A DNA stretch of 5,187 nt from Aquificota bacterium. Its GTDB lineage: Bacteria > Thermosulfidibacterota > Thermosulfidibacteria > Thermosulfidibacterales > Thermosulfidibacteraceae. Under the pieces are notes generated by a model that was given only the letters and a program-made list of their open reading frames with translations, made no database searches and was not told where the DNA came from. The translations under genes were made by a program, and so were the position numbers. Position 1 is the first letter of the stretch; every line of letters starts with the position of its first letter. This document shows, piece by piece, positions 4,799-5,187 of this stretch. The stretch is taken from positions 1-5,187 of the forward strand of contig WGAU01000165.1 in assembly GCA_015494645.1 (NCBI GenBank). The letters are read 5' to 3'.

Positions 4799-5187
4799 TA
4801 AAGGAGGAAATTAGGAAGGATGGCCCCATTACTTTCAAGAGATTTATGGAGATTTGTCTTTACCATCCCGAGCATGGTTACTATTCTAAAGGGCCTTCCA
4901 TAGGTAAAGAGGGGGATTTTTTCACCTCCAGCAGCGTTGGAGGGATCTTCGGCAGGACCCTTGCCCATGCCCTAAAGGAGATGCTGGATGTGGTAGGTGG
5001 CAGTGTATTGGTTGAGATGGGGGCTGGAACGGGAGATTTGGCCAAGGATGTGCTAAAGGAGTTTTTAGACAATGGATGGCCCGTTCGCTATCTGATTGTT
5101 GAAAGGAGCCACAACCTTAAGAAGCTTCAGGAAAGAAAGCTGGAAGGGCTTCCCGTCGGATGGGTATCCCGTGTTTGTGAATTGGAG
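4783..5187 (+). CDS. SAM-dependent methyltransferase, MidA/COG1565 (NDUFAF7-like) family, N-terminal part (3' end outside window)
   Basis: The frame is open to the window end and gives 135 residues of a family whose members usually run about 350-400. The N-terminal signature is clear: GPITFKRFMEICLYHPEHGYY (14-34), close to the family pattern of GPI-F--FM---LYHP-HGYY, then EGDFFTSSSVGGIFG (43-57), where relatives have GDF-TAPE-S--FG. The SAM-binding motif I is VEMGAGTGDLAKDVL (77-91), and ERSHNLKKLQ (107-116) matches the E-S--L---Q block. The human relative NDUFAF7 methylates an arginine of a complex I subunit; the bacterial substrate is not known. The ATG at 4783 overlaps the thiolase by 16 bases and has a weak AAGGTG 8 bases upstream. 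A GTG at 4795 would give a 4-base GTGA overlap like the other junctions and is an equally possible start. Family assignment is firm, function unknown. Confidence 0.9.
   Translation, partial: MVDEVIKEEIRKDGPITFKRFMEICLYHPEHGYYSKGPSIGKEGDFFTSSSVGGIFGRTLAHALKEMLDVVGGSVLVEMGAGTGDLAKDVLKEFLDNGWPVRYLIVERSHNLKKLQERKLEGLPVGWVSRVCELE

Noticed and set aside
1..5187. Terminators, tRNA/rRNA genes, CRISPR repeats, insertion sequences or attachment sites
   Set aside because: There is no intergenic space longer than 2 bases, and by eye no hairpin-plus-T-run, direct-repeat array or transposase motif on either strand. A computed inverted-repeat and covariance-model scan was not possible.

Overview
The window is a gapless stretch of bacterial chromosome with every gene on the + strand. 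It has seven coding regions, two of them cut by the window edges: the C-terminal end of a DtxR/MntR-family metalloregulator, a ZnuA/TroA-type metal-binding periplasmic protein, dnaX, a YbaB/EbfC nucleoid protein, recR, a 500-residue thiolase-like protein fused to a DUF35 OB-fold, and the N-terminal part of a MidA/COG1565 (NDUFAF7-like) SAM-dependent methyltransferase. Neighbouring genes overlap by 4 to 25 bases or are separated by 2 bases. There is no room for a terminator or a dedicated promoter between them, so this is very probably one transcription unit that starts upstream of the window.

Organism: arginine is coded mostly by AGG/AGA and isoleucine often by ATA, the proteins are rich in Lys and Glu, and packing is extreme. 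This resembles thermophilic or anaerobic bacteria with compact genomes, for example Thermodesulfobacteriota-like or Aquificota-like lineages. That placement is an inference from style, not a match. The signal peptide and periplasmic-type binding protein, together with bacterial dnaX, ybaB and recR, rule out an archaeon.

Layout: bases 1-920 are a metal-homeostasis block (repressor end plus binding protein). Bases 896-3299 are the widely conserved dnaX-ybaB-recR replication/repair block: clamp loader tau/gamma, nucleoid protein, and the RecFOR-pathway mediator. Bases 3296-5187 are an accessory block with the thiolase-OB fusion and the MidA methyltransferase.

The most interesting gene is the thiolase. 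The position where thiolases carry the acyl-accepting nucleophilic Cys reads Ser (residue 83), although the HDAF and GHPxGASG histidines are kept. A DUF35-type OB-fold, normally a separate partner protein with its own zinc ribbon, is fused at the C-terminus without the ribbon and is followed by a basic Trp-containing tail. The binding protein is also odd: Tyr stands where the carboxylate ligand of TroA-type proteins usually lies, and it carries eight cysteines. No mobile element, CRISPR array, RNA gene or phage gene was seen.
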